Shown one piece after another: positions 25,286-32,613 of a DNA stretch of 32,966 nt. A program made the position numbers and the translations under genes. The notes under the pieces are model-generated. The model had not been told where the DNA came from. It did no database searches and worked only from the letters and a program-made list of their open reading frames with translations. The DNA is from an uncultured Bacilli bacterium (GTDB lineage Bacteria > Bacillota_I > Bacilli_A > RF39 > UBA660): positions 1 through 32,966 of the forward strand of contig CAKOYE010000007.1 of the NCBI GenBank assembly GCA_934130485.1, in the 5' to 3' direction. The first letter of the stretch is position 1. Each line of letters begins with the position of its first letter.

Positions 25286-25422
25286 AATTTTGATAACGGC
25301 TAGGCCGGAAATGTTTGCATTTCTCTCTGAAAGTAGATTTCATAAAAAATATTATTAGTTTACACCTACCACTAACTCTCTTTAAAATATTTATTTATTA
25401 CTTAGCTTTCTCATCGATTTAT
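25231..25422 (-). promoter_or_regulatory. T-box riboswitch, serine specifier (UCU), upstream of murL-murD-serS
   Basis: All the main T-box parts are visible on the minus strand. The Stem I K-turn GATGA (25415-25411) is followed by GAAAG, which pairs with CTTTC (25333-25329). The loop-E AGTA is at 25402-25399. The distal GAGAGTTAGTGGTAGGTG lies at 25380-25363. The specifier loop reads GAAA-TCT-AC, with TCT at 25337-25335. Stem III is CGGC-CTA-GCCG (25307-25297). The T-box motif GGATGGTACCGC is at 25272-25261. The terminator arms (25285-25270 and 25248-25233) are 16 bp with one mismatch, then TTTT. Uncharged tRNA-Ser should pair with UCU and with UGGU in the T-box bulge (G73-U wobble) to favour read-through. 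The 3' neighbour serS agrees. Confidence 0.93.
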
Positions 25423-25428
25423 ACAATT

Positions 25429-25457
25429 ATTTTAACACTTTTTGTACTTTTTAACAA
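25429..25457 (-). promoter_or_regulatory. Promoter of the T-box transcript
   Basis: Minus strand: TTGTTA (-35, 25457-25452), 17 bp, TAAAAT (-10, 25434-25429), giving a start near 25422, just before Stem I. Its -35 overlaps the -35 of the divergent rodA promoter on the other strand. Confidence 0.65.
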
Positions 25458-25479
25458 TATTTTTATTAATATTTATATT
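25451..25479 (+). promoter_or_regulatory. Promoter of the rodA/ftsW-type gene
   Basis: TTAACA (-35, 25451-25456), 17 bp, TATATT (-10, 25474-25479). Five of the six -35 bases are also in the opposing -35 of the T-box transcript. Confidence 0.55.
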
Positions 25480-25511
25480 ATTTTTGCCCAAAATATATTT
25501 AGGTGAAAAAA

Positions 25512-26639
25512 ATGACTAAAAGAAATTTTGATAAACAACTTCTTTTTCTATTAATTATATTATCTATAATAAGTATTTTAACTATTTACAGTGCTCAAAA
25601 TATATTACCAAATTATTTACAAAATCTATACGTAAAGCAAGCGTTATGGTATATACTTGGGTTTCTAATAATCATAATTATTTTAAAATTTAATATTAAT
25701 TGGATTTTTAATCATATATGGATATTTTATATAATTGGAAACTTATTATTACTGTTATTATTAATAATAGGAAAACCTATCAATGGCGCAAAATGTTGGT
25801 TTGAAATATATGGAATTGGGTCACTTCAACCAAGTGAATTTATGAAATTGGTATTAATTATTTTACTTTCTAAGGAAGTTGATAATTTTAATAAGGATAA
25901 TAAAAATCCCAGTGTTTTAGACGAATTTATTCTTTTAATTAAAATAGGATTAATTGTTTTAGTACCAAGTATATTAACATTTCTAGAACCAGATACTGGT
26001 AATGTTTTAATATACCTTTTAATAACTCTCATTATTTTATTAATTAGCGGAATTAGATATGGATGGTTTTTATGTTTATTTTTTATTGTTGCTTCAATTA
26101 TAATCGCAATTGTATCACTTTATTTTTTAGATATGGAAGCATTTAAAAGTATTTTAGGAGACGACTTTTTTTTAAGAATAAATAGATTATTAGATTGGTC
26201 AAAAAAAGATGGATATCAACTTGAAAAAGGACTTGTTTCTATTGGAAGTGGTGGCTTACTTGGTAGAGGCATTAAAAACGTACCACTTTATTTTCCAGAA
26301 GCACAAACCGATTTTATTTTTGCAGTTTACGCTAGTAGTACAGGCTTTATTGGAAGTATTTTCTTAATAACAATTTTAACTATATTTGATTTGAGAATTA
26401 TATATATAGCAAAAGAAGCAAAAAATAAACTAAATAAATATTTTATTTCTGGAGTACTTGGAATATTAATTTTTCAGCAATTTCAAAATATCGCAATGAC
26501 TTTTGGCTTAATGCCTATTACTGGTATTACATTACCATTCATAAGTTATGGTGGATCAAGTTTAATACTTTTTATGATTATGATTGGAATTATTCTAAAC
26601 TTTTCTGCACAAAAAAAAACTGATAAAATCAATTTTTAA
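25512..26639 (+). CDS. rodA: SEDS family peptidoglycan polymerase (RodA/FtsW/SpoVE type)
   Basis: The protein has about 375 residues and roughly ten membrane helices. Family motifs are INGAKCWFEIYGIGSLQPSEFMKL, FLEPDTGN (catalytic Asp region), GSGGLLGRGI, PEAQTDFIFAV and the C-terminal GLMPITGITLPFISYGGSS. SEDS proteins polymerise lipid II glycan in the membrane with a class B PBP partner. Length and motifs fit RodA (elongation), but FtsW or SpoVE roles are not excluded. ATG 25512 with AGGTG 6 nt upstream is preferred over GTG 25503, which is in the SD. The gene is divergent from the murL operon and overlaps the convergent prepilin gene by 4 bp. Confidence 0.9.
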   Translation: MTKRNFDKQLLFLLIILSIISILTIYSAQNILPNYLQNLYVKQALWYILGFLIIIIILKFNINWIFNHIWIFYIIGNLLLLLLLIIGKPINGAKCWFEIYGIGSLQPSEFMKLVLIILLSKEVDNFNKDNKNPSVLDEFILLIKIGLIVLVPSILTFLEPDTGNVLIYLLITLIILLISGIRYGWFLCLFFIVASIIIAIVSLYFLDMEAFKSILGDDFFLRINRLLDWSKKDGYQLEKGLVSIGSGGLLGRGIKNVPLYFPEAQTDFIFAVYASSTGFIGSIFLITILTIFDLRIIYIAKEAKNKLNKYFISGVLGILIFQQFQNIAMTFGLMPITGITLPFISYGGSSLILFMIMIGIILNFSAQKKTDKINF

Positions 26640-27031
26640 TTATATATTTTTGTTGTACAATCTAATCCTGAATCATTATCATGTAATTCATAAGTAATAT
26701 TACTACTTTCTGTTAAAGCAGGATATTTAATATAAAATATTGAACTTAAACTTAAAACATTTCCTTTTGAATCAGTAATTGGTTCAACTAGTTTTCCATC
26801 ATTAACTAAAACACTAAGTTTAATACAATAACTACTACCTTCTAAGTTATAGTTCCTATCCTCTAAATATTGATTAGAAGCACTATATATAAGCTTATTT
26901 AATGCATCATCTAACTCACCGCGCGATTTTTTTATTTGGTTTATAATTGGTGGAAAAGCAACTAGTGCAACTGCGGCTAGTATAACAATAACTCCTAATA
27001 ATTCTGCAAGTGTAAATCCATTCTTTTTCAT
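26636..27031 (-). CDS. Type IV prepilin-like protein
   Basis: The 131-residue protein has a classic class III signal: MKKNG|FTLAELLGVIVILAAVALVAF, with Glu at +5 of the mature form, cut after Gly by a prepilin peptidase. A helix and a short globular domain follow, with two Cys (CIKL and GLDC) that may form the C-terminal disulfide loop. It is probably a pseudopilin or minor pilin; no assembly ATPase or peptidase gene lies in the window. The ATG at 27031 has AGGTGATG upstream, and a possible promoter is TTTACT, 17 bp, TATACT. Its stop overlaps the rodA stop by 4 bp in convergent orientation. Confidence 0.88.
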   Translation of the reverse strand: MKKNGFTLAELLGVIVILAAVALVAFPPIINQIKKSRGELDDALNKLIYSASNQYLEDRNYNLEGSSYCIKLSVLVNDGKLVEPITDSKGNVLSLSSIFYIKYPALTESSNITYELHDNDSGLDCTTKIYN

Positions 27032-27093
27032 ATCATCACCTATAATAAGTATATCTTTAAATTAAATAAAAGTAAATATTTTTTTAAATTATC

Positions 27094-27121
27094 AAAAAAA
27101 AACAACTATTCTTCAGTTGTT
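27094..27121 (-). terminator. Intrinsic terminator of yceD-rpmF
   Basis: AACAACT and AGTTGTT (minus; arms 27121-27115 and 27107-27101) form a 7-bp stem followed by about seven Ts. The rpmF stop codon is within the hairpin. Confidence 0.85.
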
Positions 27122-27288
27122 TTTACTACTTCTTTATTTTTGTATGTTCCACATTTAGCGCATACTCTGTGTGGTCTTACTGGTTCACCACATTTTGGAC
27201 ATTTAACTGTTGCATTTTCAACAATCTTATAATGAGTACGACGTTTTCTTCCACGTGTTTTACTTACTTTTCTAAATGGTACAGCCAC
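27106..27288 (-). CDS. rpmF: 50S ribosomal protein L32
   Basis: The 60-residue protein has the standard start AVPFRKVSKTRGRKRRTHYK and a zinc ribbon with two Cys pairs (C30/C33 and C43/C46, in CPKCGEPVRPHRVCAKCG). It is part of the large ribosomal subunit. The four-Cys form is the zinc-binding version, as opposed to Cys-less paralogues made under zinc limitation. It lies 15 nt after yceD, the conserved order in most bacteria. Confidence 0.98.
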   Translation of the reverse strand: MAVPFRKVSKTRGRKRRTHYKIVENATVKCPKCGEPVRPHRVCAKCGTYKNKEVVKTTEE

Positions 27289-27303
27289 TTTAACACCTCT
27301 TTC

Positions 27304-27786
27304 TTATTTTAATAAGTCCTTAAGTTTAGCTAACTCTGGATTTTCAAATTCTGAATCCTCTGTAACTAATTTCCAACCATTACCCTCTACTTTTTCTAAA
27401 GAGGCATCAGGACTTACAACTCTCATGGGAATTTCCATTAATATATTTTCCCATACAATTGGTAAAATATCAATAGTATTTTCAAATTTTTTTATTTTTT
27501 TTGACATTTCACTGGCATCTTCAGAAAAAATTTCATCTATTTCGATGTTAAAAGGATAATTTACAGGCTTCAAAGTTATAGCGCATGGTAAAATCATTTC
27601 ACCACTAACTTTCAAATAAACATTATATGAATCTAAATTATTTTTACTAATTTGACCAGTTACCTTAACATCTTTTAAATCTAACATATCAGCTTTTTTA
27701 ATATCTTCTTCATTAAAATTAGCTACCTCATCTACTTCAATCACTTTAACAACTGAATTTTTTAACTTAGTAATATCTATATTCAT
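27304..27786 (-). CDS. yceD: YceD/DUF177 family protein
   Basis: The 160-residue protein has the DUF177 pattern: a beta-rich N-terminal half with VTGQISKNNLDSYNVYLKVSGEMILPCAITLKPV and a C-terminal VVSPDASLE..GNGWKLV. Members lie directly upstream of rpmF and are linked to 23S rRNA or ribosome assembly. The Cys in LPCAIT is the conserved single Cys. The start is ATG 27786, and the promoter is divergent from tmcAL. Confidence 0.93.
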   Translation of the reverse strand: MNIDITKLKNSVVKVIEVDEVANFNEEDIKKADMLDLKDVKVTGQISKNNLDSYNVYLKVSGEMILPCAITLKPVNYPFNIEIDEIFSEDASEMSKKIKKFENTIDILPIVWENILMEIPMRVVSPDASLEKVEGNGWKLVTEDSEFENPELAKLKDLLK

Positions 27787-27801
27787 AACCTCACCACATA
27801 C

Positions 27802-27830
27802 ATTATAACTTAAATTAAACTAATAAGCAA
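27802..27830 (-). promoter_or_regulatory. Promoter of yceD-rpmF
   Basis: Minus strand: TTGCTT (27830-27825), 17 bp, TATAAT (27807-27802). It stands back to back with the tmcAL promoter; the two -35 elements are one base apart. Confidence 0.65.
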
Positions 27831-27831
27831 G

Positions 27832-27860
27832 TTGTAAAAACTTAATAAATGTGCTAATAT
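27832..27860 (+). promoter_or_regulatory. Promoter of tmcAL
   Basis: TTGTAA (27832-27837), 17 bp, TAATAT (27855-27860), ending 15 nt before ATG 27876. The leader is therefore very short, with only a weak SD (GGTGAT). Confidence 0.5.
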
Positions 27861-27875
27861 GGTAATGGTGATTAT

Positions 27876-29024
27876 ATGGAAATTATTGGTATCATTTGTG
27901 AATATAATCCATTTCATAATGGACATTTATATCATATTAGACAAATCAAAAAAAAATACCCAGACTCTCTAATTATATTAGTAATGAGTGGAAATTTTCT
28001 TGAACGTGGTGATATAAGTGTTATCAATAAATGGGATAAGACTAAAATCGCACTACATTATGGAGTTGATTTAGTAATTGAACTTCCTTTTCAATTTGCA
28101 ACTCAGTCGGCAGATATTTTTGCTTATGGCGCAATTAAAATATTAACAAGTCTAAAAGCAAATAAATTAGTTTTTGGTAGTGAGTGCAATGACATTAAAT
28201 TTTTATCAAAACTTGCTGACACTCAAATAAACGATCCAGTCTTTACTGAAAAATTAAAAGAATATATGGATACTGGTATTAACTATCCTTCTGCAATGTC
28301 AAAAGCATTAAAGGATATATGCGGAAAAACAGTAAATAGTCCAAATGATATTTTAGGTTTAAGTTATATAAAAGAAATTAAAAAACAAAAAAGCAAAATT
28401 AAACCAATTTCCATAAAAAGAACAAATAGTTATAAATCAATTGATTTTAATAAAAAAATAGTTAGTGCCTTAACTATTCGTGAAGCAATTAGAAATAATA
28501 TTAGTATTCAACCATATATGCCAAAATATTCTTTAAAATTTCTTGATACAACAATTGATAAAGAAAAATACTTTCCGTTATTAAAATGCAAAATAATATC
28601 AGAAATTAATTGTTTAGATAGATATCAAACAGTTGATGAAGGAATTGAAAATCGTATAAAAAAAACAATATATTCTTGTTACAGTATGGAAGATTTAGTA
28701 AAAAAAATAAAAACAAAAAGATATACATATAACAAAGTTCAAAGAATGTTATTCCATATTTTATGTGGATTTACTAAAGAAGAAGCTGCTGATGCTATCA
28801 AAAATATTTATATTCGCGTACTGGGATTTAACGAAAATGGTCAGGGCTATTTAAATAAAATAAAAAAAGAAGTTGATATACCTGTTATTAGTAATTATTC
28901 TAAAGGAAAAGGATTACTAGAATTAGAATTTAGAGTAAACGCTATTTATGCTAGTATTTTTGATTATAATAAACAAAGTTTAATGATAGAACAAGAATAC
29001 AAAAATAAGCCTATAATGAAATAA
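27876..29024 (+). CDS. tmcAL: tRNA(Met) cytidine acetate ligase
   Basis: The 382-residue protein (YlbM family) has the nucleotidyltransferase motif CEYNPFHNGHLYHI, then VMSGNFLERGDISVINKWDKTKIAL, FGSECNDI and RTNSYKSIDFNKKIVSALTIREAI. TmcAL activates acetate with ATP and transfers it to C34 of elongator tRNA-Met, making ac4C, which keeps AUG and AUA decoding accurate. This matters in an AT-rich genome with many AUA codons. It is a single gene with its own promoter and terminator. Confidence 0.95.
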   Translation: MEIIGIICEYNPFHNGHLYHIRQIKKKYPDSLIILVMSGNFLERGDISVINKWDKTKIALHYGVDLVIELPFQFATQSADIFAYGAIKILTSLKANKLVFGSECNDIKFLSKLADTQINDPVFTEKLKEYMDTGINYPSAMSKALKDICGKTVNSPNDILGLSYIKEIKKQKSKIKPISIKRTNSYKSIDFNKKIVSALTIREAIRNNISIQPYMPKYSLKFLDTTIDKEKYFPLLKCKIISEINCLDRYQTVDEGIENRIKKTIYSCYSMEDLVKKIKTKRYTYNKVQRMLFHILCGFTKEEAADAIKNIYIRVLGFNENGQGYLNKIKKEVDIPVISNYSKGKGLLELEFRVNAIYASIFDYNKQSLMIEQEYKNKPIMK

Positions 29025-29052
29025 ATATTCGGTGGCGAATATTTATTTTTTT
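29019..29052 (+). terminator. Intrinsic terminator of tmcAL
   Basis: AAATAAATATTCG and CGAATATTTATTT (29019-29031 and 29036-29048) form a perfect 13-bp stem with loop GTGG, followed by Ts. The convergent murC stop (29043) lies in the 3' arm. Confidence 0.9.
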
Positions 29053-30344
29053 AAATTCTTATAATTTTCAATTAAATGCGAAACGCTTGCACAACTCATA
29101 AAACATAAAACTGAGTTTTCGTAACTATCTAATTTAGATATTTCATTATCAGTTATAAGTTCACCATTTTTAAGACCATCCAAAATAATTTGTGATGTTA
29201 TATTTGGATAATCTGAAGCACTTTCCCTATTACACTCTATCGGTGTAATGTATGATTTATCTGCCTCATTTAAAACATTAATAAAATCATTCTTAAAATC
29301 TTTTGTCCTTGAATAAGTATTTGGTTTAAAAATTGCTATAAGTTTTTTATCTGGATATTTTTGTCTGCAAGATGATAAAGTCGCACTAATTTCAGTTGGA
29401 TGATGAGCATAGTCATCTATTATAATATTGCTTCCAACTTTTTCTTCATAAAATCTTCTTTTAGCATTTTTAAATGTTAATAATAAATCATGTATTTTTT
29501 TATAATCAATACCTTCTAAAATACCAATTACTATACTAGCAAGGGCATTTAAAACCATATGATTTCCATATAGTGGTATCAAAAAATGTCCATAAAATTC
29601 TTTATTATAATAAACGTCAAAACTACTACCATCAGAATTTAATACAATATTTTTAGCAAATATATCATTATTTTCATCAAATCCATAATAAATTATATCT
29701 TTATCAGTTTTGATTTTTCGAATGTTTTCATCATCACCACAGGCAATTATTTTATTTGATTTATTTGCAAATTCACTGAACGTAGAAATTATTTCATCAA
29801 GATTATCGTAACATTCCATATGCTCTTTTTCTATATTTGTAATTACTGTTATTGATGGATGATACGCTAAAAAATGTTTTTTATATTCGCAAGATTCAAT
29901 AACAAATAATTTGTTTTTTAAATCCGCATGACCTGTTCCATCACCAATAAAATAATTACAACCTATTGTATTTTTTAAAATATGAGTAATCATTGATGAA
30001 GTAGTTGTCTTTCCATGTGTTCCACAAACAGAGATTGTTTTAAACATTGAAGTTATATTGCCTAAAATTTCATGATATTTTACTATTTTTAATCCTAGTG
30101 ATTTAACCCTTTTTATTTCAGGATGATTAGGAGAAAATGCTGCCGAATAAGTTACAATAGTATCTTTATCCAAATCGTGATTTTGATCATTATAAATTTT
30201 TATATTTCTTTTTATTAATCCATCTTCTGTAAATTTATAATATTTGACATCATCATAACCTATTACTTCATTACCTAAATCATATAGTATTTGCGCTAAT
30301 GTACTCATTCCTGCGCCTTTTATTCCGATACAATAATATTTCAT
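29043..30344 (-). CDS. murC: UDP-N-acetylmuramate--L-alanine ligase
   Basis: The 433-residue protein has the N-terminal GIKGAGMSTLAQ, the ATP loop CGTHGKTTTSSM, ITNIEKEHMECYDN, the central YGNHMVLNALA and IDDYAHHPTEISATL, and FKPNTYSRT near the C-terminus. It adds L-Ala to UDP-MurNAc, the first amino acid of the stem peptide and the step just before MurD. The ATG at 30344 has AAGGTG 5 nt upstream. It is monocistronic, apart from the murL-murD operon. Confidence 0.96.
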   Translation of the reverse strand: MKYYCIGIKGAGMSTLAQILYDLGNEVIGYDDVKYYKFTEDGLIKRNIKIYNDQNHDLDKDTIVTYSAAFSPNHPEIKRVKSLGLKIVKYHEILGNITSMFKTISVCGTHGKTTTSSMITHILKNTIGCNYFIGDGTGHADLKNKLFVIESCEYKKHFLAYHPSITVITNIEKEHMECYDNLDEIISTFSEFANKSNKIIACGDDENIRKIKTDKDIIYYGFDENNDIFAKNIVLNSDGSSFDVYYNKEFYGHFLIPLYGNHMVLNALASIVIGILEGIDYKKIHDLLLTFKNAKRRFYEEKVGSNIIIDDYAHHPTEISATLSSCRQKYPDKKLIAIFKPNTYSRTKDFKNDFINVLNEADKSYITPIECNRESASDYPNITSQIILDGLKNGELITDNEISKLDSYENSVLCFMSCASVSHLIENYKNLKK

Positions 30345-30367
30345 TATAACACCTTATTTCTAACAAT

Positions 30368-30396
30368 ATTATATTATATACTGTTAAAGTAATCAA
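30368..30396 (-). promoter_or_regulatory. Promoter of murC
   Basis: Minus strand: TTGATT (30396-30391), 17 bp, TATAAT (30373-30368). A second overlapping TATAAT lies at 30378-30373. The leader is about 15-20 nt. Confidence 0.55.
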
Positions 30397-30465
30397 TAAT
30401 ATCATTATATAAAAATAATAAATTCAAGATAGGAGTTTTTTGGGAGTTTTTCTAAAAAAAGATAT

Positions 30466-30494
30466 AAAAAAAACCTTTATTTTAAAAGGCTTTT
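30466..30494 (-). terminator. Intrinsic terminator after tRNA-Arg
   Basis: AAAAGCCTTT and AAAGGTTTTT (minus) pair with one G-T wobble across a 6-nt loop and continue into Ts. It lies about 10 nt past the tRNA 3' end. Confidence 0.7.
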
Positions 30495-30504
30495 TATTTC
30501 TAAG

Positions 30505-30581
<77 letters not shown>

Positions 30582-30603
30582 ATGTGCTCCAAAGAACACA
30601 TAA

Positions 30604-30632
30604 ATTATACAACAATTAGAAAATTTATTCAA
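30604..30632 (-). promoter_or_regulatory. Promoter of tRNA-Arg
   Basis: Minus strand: TTGAAT (30632-30627), 17 bp, TATAAT (30609-30604). The -35 overlaps the last codons of the gerM gene. A short hairpin (ATGTGTTC/GAGCACAT) lies in the 5' leader removed by RNase P. Confidence 0.6.
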
Positions 30633-31590
30633 TAGTTTTTAACACACTTTTTACAATTTCTTCATTTTCTACTAAAATATTTACTTCTTTTACATCATAA
30701 TTATCCCTTACAGATAATCCAATAGTATAAATAACTTCTTCTAAAATGTCTTTTTCATCATAATTATTAAATATATATTGATTAAAATTTAAATCAAGTT
30801 TATCTATAGTTTCATTAGTCGCTAATAATTTAGCATTACTATTCAAATAGCTCATCAAATTACTATTATAAGTTGATGAACTTGTAAGTTCCTCTACAAT
30901 AATTTTGATTTTTTCCCTATCATCATTTAAATACTTTGTAACAGGAACATAATAAGTATCATCATTATATTTATTTACATAATAAACAGTTACATTATTT
31001 ATATTACTAATACTATTTAAATCATATTGTTTATTAATTCCAATTTTTCGATTTAAAGTACTTGGTAAATTAATTCCTGTTTGGGGTAATTTATTTAAAA
31101 CCTTTCCATCAACATATATAATTATATTATCAACACCGTCAATACTTGTTAAAGTATATACTAGTGCTTCTACAACTTTTTCCTCATAATTAATATTTAC
31201 ATCTAAAAGTTCACTAGAAAAATTTACTTTTAATACACCATTATCATATTCAACACTTAATACTTTTACATCACTTGGTAAAATAGCTTTAAATCCATTC
31301 GGAACTCTGCTTTCTCCACTACCACCCGAAATCAAAATATTTATAAGTTCAACAGCCTTTTTTTCTATTTCAGTTTCTGCTACAACGACCTGAGTTCTGG
31401 CTAAATAATTATAACTATCAAGTAAAAATATTTCATTTGTTTTTAATTCATTATCAACATACAAAAGTTCTTGATTTAAACTACCTGTTAAATCAAGCTC
31501 ATCTGTTGATGGAATAATATATAAAAGTAGTATTGCAAATAAAGCTGACGTTGAAATAAAAATTCTCTTAACCCAAAATCTTTTTAACAT
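30625..31590 (-). CDS. gerM: GerM-domain sporulation protein
   Basis: The 321-residue protein has an N-terminal membrane anchor (about 8-26) and two GerM repeats (about 75-165 and 200-315). The first includes ILISGGSGESRVPNGFKAILPSDVKVLSVEYDNGVLKVNFSSELL; the second YVPVTKYLNDDREKIKIIVEELTSS. In Bacillus, GerM is a mother-cell lipoprotein needed for engulfment and the channel with SpoIIIA/SpoIIQ. Here the N-terminus lacks an obvious lipobox Cys, so it is probably a signal-anchor form. The ATG at 31590 has AGAGGTGG. CATATTAT just upstream could be part of a sigma-E -10, but no firm -35 was seen. Confidence 0.88.
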   Translation of the reverse strand: MLKRFWVKRIFISTSALFAILLLYIIPSTDELDLTGSLNQELLYVDNELKTNEIFLLDSYNYLARTQVVVAETEIEKKAVELINILISGGSGESRVPNGFKAILPSDVKVLSVEYDNGVLKVNFSSELLDVNINYEEKVVEALVYTLTSIDGVDNIIIYVDGKVLNKLPQTGINLPSTLNRKIGINKQYDLNSISNINNVTVYYVNKYNDDTYYVPVTKYLNDDREKIKIIVEELTSSSTYNSNLMSYLNSNAKLLATNETIDKLDLNFNQYIFNNYDEKDILEEVIYTIGLSVRDNYDVKEVNILVENEEIVKSVLKTIE

Positions 31591-31614
31591 ATTTCCACCT
31601 CTAAATAATAATAT

Positions 31615-31641
31615 GAAAAAAAACGTAGTTTAATACGTTTT
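31615..31641 (-). terminator. Intrinsic terminator of gerE
   Basis: AAAACGTA and TACGTTTT (minus; arms 31641-31634 and 31627-31620) form a perfect 8-bp stem followed by further Ts. The gerE stop lies at the stem edge. Confidence 0.85.
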
Positions 31642-31846
31642 ATAACGAAATTTCTCCAAGTTTTAAAAGTTCTACTACAGCTCCAGCACGACCCTTAACT
31701 CCAAGTTTTTGCATAGCATTTGATATATGATTACGAACAGTTTTTTCACTTATGTCTAAATGTTCAGCTATTTCTTTAGTAGATTTATTCTTTATAAGCA
31801 ATTCAAACACTTCTTTTTCTCTTTTAGTAAGAATACTTTTATTCAT
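31640..31846 (-). CDS. gerE: LuxR-type HTH regulator GerE
   Basis: The protein has 68 residues from ATG 31846 (SD GAGGG) and consists only of a LuxR/FixJ helix-turn-helix: LTKREKEVFELLIKNKSTKEIAEHLDISEKTVRNHISNAMQKLGV. B. subtilis GerE has 74 residues and the same single-domain build; it acts late in the mother cell on coat genes and is made from a sigma-K promoter. A longer frame to 31888 begins upstream of the predicted sigma-K start site and lacks an SD, so it is rejected. The sigma-K-type promoter and the sporulation neighbours support GerE over another small LuxR protein. Confidence 0.88.
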   Translation of the reverse strand: MNKSILTKREKEVFELLIKNKSTKEIAEHLDISEKTVRNHISNAMQKLGVKGRAGAVVELLKLGEISL

Positions 31847-31890
31847 ATTTCCCTCACTTCCTAAGTCGGGTGGTTTATATTTCTTCAATT

Positions 31891-31917
31891 TATTTTATGT
31901 AAGTACTAATATTTAGT
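31891..31917 (-). promoter_or_regulatory. Sigma-K-type promoter of gerE
   Basis: Minus strand: AC (31917-31916), 16 bp, CATAAAATA (31899-31891), matching the sigma-K pattern AC-N16/17-CATANNNTA. The start would be near 31884, giving a leader of about 38 nt to ATG 31846. gerE is a known sigma-K gene in Bacillus. Confidence 0.65.
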
Positions 31918-31941
31918 GTCATAAATAGCCTATTTACAAAG

Positions 31942-31969
31942 AAAAAATAGTAACTTTTTTACTATTTTT
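31942..31969 (-). terminator. Intrinsic terminator of spoIIIAH
   Basis: AAAAATAGTAA and TTACTATTTTT (minus) form an 11-bp stem with a 5-nt loop, continuing into a T. The spoIIIAH stop codon is in the 5' arm. Confidence 0.85.
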
Positions 31970-32492
31970 GAAACTTAACAGAAATATACATTTTATCTTG
32001 ATAATTTTCTTGAATAGAACGCATTATATTATTTGCTAAAGTTGTATCATGTTTGTTACTTGCTACTACAATTCTAATCTGATCATCATCTTTTTTTACA
32101 AATGCTTCTAAATTATATTTTTCTTTAATAATTTTTTCTAATTTTTCTTCTTCACTTTTTGACATATTAATTGATTTCATCTTTTCAAATGCGTTATTCT
32201 TTTCTTCTACAGTTGACTCAACATCAGTTAATACTGACTTAAGTTCTTCTATTTCACTAAGCATTTGTTCTTCTGCTTCAACTCTAAGAGCTACTAAAAT
32301 TTCACTTTCTTCTATACTTACACTAACATCATTATCACCACTGTCATCACTTTTATTATCAGTTGATACAGGTATTTCACTTAAATATCCGTTATTTAAA
32401 AGCAATTCAGACGGCATTGTTATATAATATACACTTAATACTAATATTAAACTAAATAATGTTAAAAACCATAAATTTTTTTTATTTATCAT
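31962..32492 (-). CDS. spoIIIAH: SpoIIIAH-like stage III sporulation protein
   Basis: The 176-residue protein has an N-terminal membrane helix (about 7-25), an acidic linker and a long helical segment (about 63-115, EEQMLSEIEELKSVLTD..EEKNNAFEKM). A small domain of the YscJ/FliF ring-building type follows (ILEKYNLEAF-like strand, then IRIVVASNKHDTTLANNIMRSIQ). SpoIIIAH sits in the mother-cell membrane and pairs with SpoIIQ to form the feeding channel. The ATG at 32492 has CAGGAGG. The other spoIIIA genes are not adjacent: upstream is an Rpn-type nuclease gene beyond a terminator, so this copy is detached from the usual eight-gene operon. Confidence 0.88.
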   Translation of the reverse strand: MINKKNLWFLTLFSLILVLSVYYITMPSELLLNNGYLSEIPVSTDNKSDDSGDNDVSVSIEESEILVALRVEAEEQMLSEIEELKSVLTDVESTVEEKNNAFEKMKSINMSKSEEEKLEKIIKEKYNLEAFVKKDDDQIRIVVASNKHDTTLANNIMRSIQENYQDKMYISVKFQK

Positions 32493-32552
32493 ATATTCCT
32501 CCTGGTAAATCTTATCTAGTAAAATATATTATTTATATAAAAATTTATTACT

Positions 32553-32587
32553 AAAAAAGAAATGTTTTGATTTATATTAAACATTCC
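32553..32587 (-). terminator. Intrinsic terminator of the Rpn-family gene
   Basis: GGAATGTTT (minus, 32587-32579) pairs with AAACATTTC (32567-32559), a 9-bp stem with one G-T pair, followed by six Ts. Confidence 0.85.
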
Positions 32588-32613
32588 TTATAATTCAATA
32601 TTATTTATAAATA

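Noticed and set aside
25335..25338. T-box specifier read as AUC (Ile) instead of UCU (Ser)
   Set aside because: The codon is normally followed by A-C in the specifier loop; UCU-AC fits and AUC-UA does not, and serS is in the transcript.
30427..30455. Short direct repeat GGAGTTTTT between murC and the tRNA
   Set aside because: Two copies of 9 bases without pairing partner, ORF or known motif; probably chance in T-rich sequence.
31847..31888. N-terminal extension of gerE to 31888
   Set aside because: No SD at that start, it lies at or upstream of the predicted sigma-K start site, and GerE proteins begin at the shorter ATG.
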